Source: Winogradskyella flava (GTDB taxonomy: Bacteria > Bacteroidota > Bacteroidia > Flavobacteriales > Flavobacteriaceae). From it: a stretch of 64,000 bases of DNA. A model generated the notes under the pieces. It was not told where the DNA came from. It ran no database searches and saw only the letters and a program-made list of their open reading frames with translations. The stretch lies in assembly GCF_014243395.1 (NCBI RefSeq), contig NZ_JACLCP010000003.1:401546-465545 (forward strand). Direction: 5' to 3'. Of this stretch, positions 60,604-64,000 are shown piece after piece. The first letter of the stretch is position 1. Every line of letters starts with the position of its first letter. The position numbers and the translations under genes were made by a program.

Positions 60604-60613
60604 GTTATAAAAC

Positions 60614-60645
60614 AAAAAATCCGATTCATACGAATCGGATTTTTA
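60614..60645. terminator. Bidirectional intrinsic terminator
   Basis: AAAAAATCCGATTC, loop ATA, CGAATCGGATTTTT: ends yjbQ and, on the other strand, the ribosomal protein operon. Confidence 0.92.
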
Positions 60646-60683
60646 AATAAGCGAAATGTTGTTATTAATTTTGGCTAAAAGCC

Positions 60684-61028
60684 TTATTTAACTTTGTTTA
60701 CTATTGCTTCAAAAGCTTCTGGGTGATTCATAGCTAAATCTGCAAGAACCTTACGATTCAATTCGATATTATTTGCTTTAAGTCCTCCCATAAATTTTGA
60801 ATAGCTCATTCCATGTTGTCTTGCACCTGCGTTAATACGCATAATCCATAACGAACGAAATGTTCTCTTTTTGTTTCTACGGTCTCTATACGAGTATTGC
60901 ATCGCTTTGTCAACCGCATTTTTGGCTACTGTCCAGACGTTTTTACGTCTTCCCCAGTATCCTTTTGCTTGCTTAAGAACCTTTTTTCTTCTGGCTCTTT
61001 TTGCTACTGAATTTACTGATCTTGGCAT
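60684..61028 (-). CDS. rplT: 50S ribosomal protein L20
   Basis: A 114-residue basic protein starting [32 protein letters not shown], with the L20 core [34 protein letters not shown]. It binds 23S rRNA early in assembly; in E. coli it also represses its operon. Last gene of thrS-infC-rpmI-rplT, 104 bp after rpmI. Confidence 0.98.
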   Translation of the reverse strand: MPRSVNSVAKRARRKKVLKQAKGYWGRRKNVWTVAKNAVDKAMQYSYRDRRNKKRTFRSLWIMRINAGARQHGMSYSKFMGGLKANNIELNRKVLADLAMNHPEAFEAIVNKVK

Positions 61029-61132
61029 TTCTTTAATTGTTTTTTGTAGTAGGCGGTAGAATAATCTACACTTGCTAAATACTTTTGCCTAACTCCAGGG
61101 TTTATAAATTATTTTAACCGATTAAAACCGTA

Positions 61133-61330
61133 TTACTTTAAACGTAACATGGTTTTAACATTATCTTCGTCAGCCTTATGTACTAAAGTATCATGGGTCA
61201 ACGCAAGCTTACGCTTTTTAGATTTTTTTGTCAAAATATGACTCTTAAAAGCGTGCTTTCTTTTAATCTTACCAGTGCCAGTTAGTTTGAAACGTTTCTT
61301 AGCACTCGATTTTGTTTTCATTTTAGGCAT
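61133..61330 (-). CDS. rpmI: 50S ribosomal protein L35
   Basis: A 65-residue basic protein, [41 protein letters not shown], with the L35 signature. Lies 61 bp after infC; a 7-bp hairpin (61368-61388) is in the gap and may take part in L20 or L35 control. Confidence 0.98.
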   Translation of the reverse strand: MPKMKTKSSAKKRFKLTGTGKIKRKHAFKSHILTKKSKKRKLALTHDTLVHKADEDNVKTMLRLK

Positions 61331-61367
61331 TTTGTCCTAGATTTAATTTACGTTTCGCTTATCTTTC

Positions 61368-61388
61368 ATGCTGATATTTTTTCAGCAT
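61368..61388 (-). other. Hairpin between infC and rpmI
   Basis: ATGCTGA with TCAGCAT, a perfect 7-bp stem with a 7-nt loop. Not followed by a T-run on the coding strand, so likely not a terminator; L20 feedback in other bacteria works near here. Confidence 0.45.
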
Positions 61389-61391
61389 TGT

Positions 61392-61949
61392 TTATTTATT
61401 CTTTTTTGGGGCGATGAACATAATCATTCGCTTACCTTCAAGTTTTGGCATTTGTTCTACTTTACCAAACTCTTCAAGATCCTGTGCTAATCTTAATAAT
61501 AAGATTTGCCCTTGCTCTTTAAACACTATAGAACGCCCTTTAAAGAACACAAAGGCTTTCAACTTTGCACCATCTTTCAAGAACTTAATAGCATGTTTCT
61601 TTTTGAATTCGTAATCATGGTCATCTGTTTGAGGACCAAAACGAATTTCTTTTACTACTACTTTCGTAGCCTTAGATTTTAAAGCTTTTTCTCGTTTCTT
61701 TTGTTCGTAAAGAAACTTTTTATAATCCATGATCTTACAAACAGGAGGGTTCGCATTTGGCGAAATCTCAACCAGATCCAAACCTTGTTCGTCAGCCATG
61801 GAAAGCGCTTGCTTAATAGGATACACACCTACTTCAACGTTGTCTCCAACAACTCTTACTTCTTCAGATCTAATTTTAGAATTTATACGATGTTTGTCCT
61901 CTTGGGATTCACGTCTATTATAACTTCTTCTGTTTCTACGTATTGCTAT
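61392..61949 (-). CDS. infC: Translation initiation factor IF-3, starting at AUA
   Basis: The IF-3 frame has 185 residues from an ATA codon at 61949 (read [21 protein letters not shown]). Upstream in frame there is a stop (61955-61953), and between it and the GTG at 61826 there is no ATG, GTG or TTG. Starting at 61826 would remove conserved N-terminal residues ([23 protein letters not shown]), so a non-canonical AUA start is required. IF-3 rejects such starts, allowing feedback; E. coli infC uses AUU. N-domain about 20-90, C-domain about 95-183 ([23 protein letters not shown]). Gap to thrS is 27 bp. Confidence 0.93.
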   Translation of the reverse strand: MAIRRNRRSYNRRESQEDKHRINSKIRSEEVRVVGDNVEVGVYPIKQALSMADEQGLDLVEISPNANPPVCKIMDYKKFLYEQKKREKALKSKATKVVVKEIRFGPQTDDHDYEFKKKHAIKFLKDGAKLKAFVFFKGRSIVFKEQGQILLLRLAQDLEEFGKVEQMPKLEGKRMIMFIAPKKNK

Positions 61950-61976
61950 GGCTTATATATTTAAATTAAACATTAT

Positions 61977-63917
61977 TTATTTAAAAGTTTTCAAACTTTT
62001 ATTTACTTTATCTTTTATAATTTCCGAAAATTCATTTACACTTATTGTGCCAAGGTCTTCTCCACCATGTTGACGCACTGTAATTGTATTATCCTTTTCT
62101 TCTTGCTCTCCAACGATAATCATATAAGGGAATTTTTGCATTTCAGCTTCCCGAATTTTTTTACCTACTGTTTCATTTCTGTTGTCAGCAAGGGCGCGAA
62201 TTTCGTCATTTTCTAGCAAATTTAAAACTTTTTCAGCGTATTTTTCATATTTCTCACTTACAGACAGTATAATAGCTTGTTCTGGCATCAACCAAAGCGG
62301 GAAATTTCCACCAGTGTGTTCTAGCAAGATCGCAACAAAACGCTCCATACTTCCAAATGGTGCACGATGAATCATCACTGGTCTATGCATCTCATTATCG
62401 CTGCCCTTGTAGGTTAAATCAAAGCGCTCAGGTAGGTTGTAATCTACCTGTATCGTACCCAGTTGCCACTGACGCCCAAGAGCATCTTTTACCATAAAAT
62501 CTAACTTAGGCCCATAAAATGCGGCTTCGCCAGTTTCGACAATATAGTTTAGGCCTTTATCTTTTGCGGCATTAAGAATCGCGTTTTCTGCTTTTTCCCA
62601 ATTCTCATCACTACCAATATATTTTTCTGGTTTTTCTGGATCTCTCAACGATACTTGAGCGGTGAAATTCTCAAAACCAAGAGATCCAAAAACATAAAGT
62701 ACTAAATCAATTACCTCCTTAAACTCTGTATCTAACTGATCTGGTGTACAGAATATATGTGCATCATCTTGCGTAAATCCTCTTACTCGAGTCAATCCAT
62801 GCAATTCACCACTTTGCTCATATCTATATACGGTACCAAATTCCGCGAAGCGTTTAGGTAATTCTTTATATGAAAATGGTCTACTATTATATATCTCACA
62901 ATGATGCGGACAGTTCATTGGCTTAAGTAAAAACTCTTCACCTTCAGCGGGCGTATTAATAGGTTGAAAACTGTCTTCACCATATTTTGCAAAATGACCA
63001 GACGTAACATATAGGTCCTTGCTGCCAATATGAGGTGTAACGACCATTTCGTAACCAGCTTTCTTTTGAGCAGCTTTTAAGAAGTTTTCTAAACGTTCAC
63101 GCAAAGCGGCACCTTTTGGTAACCATAATGGTAGGCCTTGTCCAACCTTTTGTGAAAAAGTAAAAAGCTCAAGTTCTTTGCCCAATTTTCTGTGATCACG
63201 CTTTTTAGCCTCTTCTAATAGATGAAGATACTCTGTGAGTTCTTTTTGTTTAGGGAAAGAGATACCATAAACTCTGGTTAACTGTTTTTCATTCTCATCA
63301 CCTTTATAATAAGCTCCAGCAACACTCAATATTTTGACGGCTTTAACAATACTTGTATTAGGAATATGACCACCTCGACATAAATCCGTAAATGTAGCAT
63401 GGTCGCAAAAACTTATGGTACCGTCTTGAAGCCCCTCAATGAGATCGACTTTGTATTCATTTTTACCTTTATAATAAGATAATGCATCAGCTTTAGAAAC
63501 CTCACGCATTTTAAAGTCGTGTTTTCCACGAGCAATTTCTATAATTTTATTCTCTATGGTTTTAAAGTCTTTCTCAGAAATCACATCTTCACCTAGATCA
63601 ACATCGTAATAAAAACCATTCTCTATAGCAGGACCGACCCAAAGCTTCACTCCTGGATATAATTCTTCTAGAGCTTGAGCCAAAATATGAGCAGTAGAAT
63701 GCCAAAAGGCTTTCTTACCGGCATCATCTCTCCATGTATATAATGTAAGATTACCATTTGTTGTTAATGGAGTGGTGGTTTCAATAACATTGTCATTGAA
63801 TTTTGCTGAAATAACATTTCGTGCGAACCCTTCGCTAATATCTACAGCCACTTCATAGGGAGTTACATCTTTCTCAAAAGATCTAACGGAACCGTCAGGT
63901 AGAGTAATTTTAATCAT
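61977..63917 (-). CDS. thrS: Threonyl-tRNA synthetase
   Basis: A 646-residue class II synthetase: TGS domain (1-62), editing domain with [11 protein letters not shown] and DLCRGGHIP (zinc-like His and Cys), motif 1 near the [20 protein letters not shown] stretch, motif 2 region [31 protein letters not shown], motif 3 [21 protein letters not shown], and an anticodon-binding domain from about 545. It charges tRNA-Thr. It begins the translation operon. Promoter TTTG-19-TATCTTTG at 63943-63973. Confidence 0.97.
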   Translation of the reverse strand: MIKITLPDGSVRSFEKDVTPYEVAVDISEGFARNVISAKFNDNVIETTTPLTTNGNLTLYTWRDDAGKKAFWHSTAHILAQALEELYPGVKLWVGPAIENGFYYDVDLGEDVISEKDFKTIENKIIEIARGKHDFKMREVSKADALSYYKGKNEYKVDLIEGLQDGTISFCDHATFTDLCRGGHIPNTSIVKAVKILSVAGAYYKGDENEKQLTRVYGISFPKQKELTEYLHLLEEAKKRDHRKLGKELELFTFSQKVGQGLPLWLPKGAALRERLENFLKAAQKKAGYEMVVTPHIGSKDLYVTSGHFAKYGEDSFQPINTPAEGEEFLLKPMNCPHHCEIYNSRPFSYKELPKRFAEFGTVYRYEQSGELHGLTRVRGFTQDDAHIFCTPDQLDTEFKEVIDLVLYVFGSLGFENFTAQVSLRDPEKPEKYIGSDENWEKAENAILNAAKDKGLNYIVETGEAAFYGPKLDFMVKDALGRQWQLGTIQVDYNLPERFDLTYKGSDNEMHRPVMIHRAPFGSMERFVAILLEHTGGNFPLWLMPEQAIILSVSEKYEKYAEKVLNLLENDEIRALADNRNETVGKKIREAEMQKFPYMIIVGEQEEKDNTITVRQHGGEDLGTISVNEFSEIIKDKVNKSLKTFK

Positions 63918-63942
63918 TATATATGGTATAAATTTTAGCCTA

Positions 63943-63973
63943 CAAAGATATATCTATATATAGAAAGGACAAA
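63943..63973 (-). promoter_or_regulatory. Promoter of the thrS-infC-rpmI-rplT operon
   Basis: On the minus strand TTTG (63973-63970), 19 bp, TATCTTTG (63950-63943): a full consensus promoter, 26 bp before the ATG. No T-box or other leader structure fits in this space. Confidence 0.72.
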
Positions 63974-64000
63974 GTGAAGTTTTTAATAAAAAATTCATCT

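Noticed and set aside
1..64000. Insertion sequences, prophage, CRISPR arrays, defence islands
   Set aside because: No transposase, integrase, Cas, restriction or toxin genes and no regularly spaced repeats were found; the only tandem repeats are inside the lipoprotein gene.

Overview
The window is chromosomal DNA of a member of the Flavobacteriaceae (Bacteroidota). Reasons: AT-rich genes, many SCxx lipoproteins and TonB/plug proteins, almost no Shine-Dalgarno sites, many promoter elements of the Bacteroidota type (TTG/TTTG, about 19-20 bp, TAnnTTTG), a split transketolase, DUF4252 proteins and a flavobacterial carotenoid gene set. Marine relatives of Winogradskyella or Psychroserpens are plausible, but the genus cannot be fixed from sequence alone. 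I see no phage, transposon, CRISPR array or rRNA; it reads as ordinary chromosome with several interesting regulatory spots.

Layout. 1-1.2 kb: partial rmuC. 1.4-6.6 kb: a BtuFCD-like ABC importer facing away from a cobalamin riboswitch and a BtuB-like TonB receptor. 6.6-10.6 kb: an S41 peptidase, then an ECF sigma operon (sigma, single-pass partner, two DUF4252 proteins). 10.6-16 kb: purB, a haem-binding protein, a membrane protein coupled to a helix-hairpin-helix lipoprotein, and a glycosyltransferase. 16-24.7 kb: an MG2/TonB-plug protein, a membrane protein/HTH pair, a class III-like sirtuin, trmH and a DEAD-box helicase. 24.9-28.9 kb: carotenoid locus 1 (crtD-like, cruF-like, crtY). 29-34.3 kb: an envelope chaperone operon (two PpiC-type isomerases, a related lipoprotein, MoxR). 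34.5-39.7 kb: aconitase, a Crp-family regulator, a lipoprotein made of four tandem repeats, and a TlpA-like protein. 39.7-43.4 kb: carotenoid locus 2 (crtZ, crtB, crtI) led by a CarH-like MerR/B12 regulator. 43.5-43.7 kb: tRNA-Leu and tRNA-Lys. 43.9-60.6 kb: aroK, a PRTase, S4 protein, FKBP lipoprotein, split transketolase, tgt, an LptF/G permease, accA, dnaB, an AI-2E transporter, then an aminotransferase/sulfotransferase pair and a GATase-like/EF-hand/YjbQ trio. 60.7-63.9 kb: thrS-infC-rpmI-rplT.

How it fits together. The two carotenoid loci together could turn GGPP into a hydroxylated monocyclic carotenoid such as saproxanthin; only GGPP synthase (crtE) is missing from the window. The regulator heading locus 2 keeps both cobalamin-binding signatures of CarH, so pigment is probably controlled by light and adenosylcobalamin. 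The same window carries a riboswitch-controlled B12 uptake locus, so vitamin supply and light response may be connected. Other points of note are an infC gene that must start at a non-canonical codon (AUA), a perfect 16-bp palindrome with CRP-site geometry placed like a class II activator site, probable leaderless promoters, and a sirtuin lacking its zinc cysteines. All functions are read from sequence and family knowledge; nothing was searched or computed.
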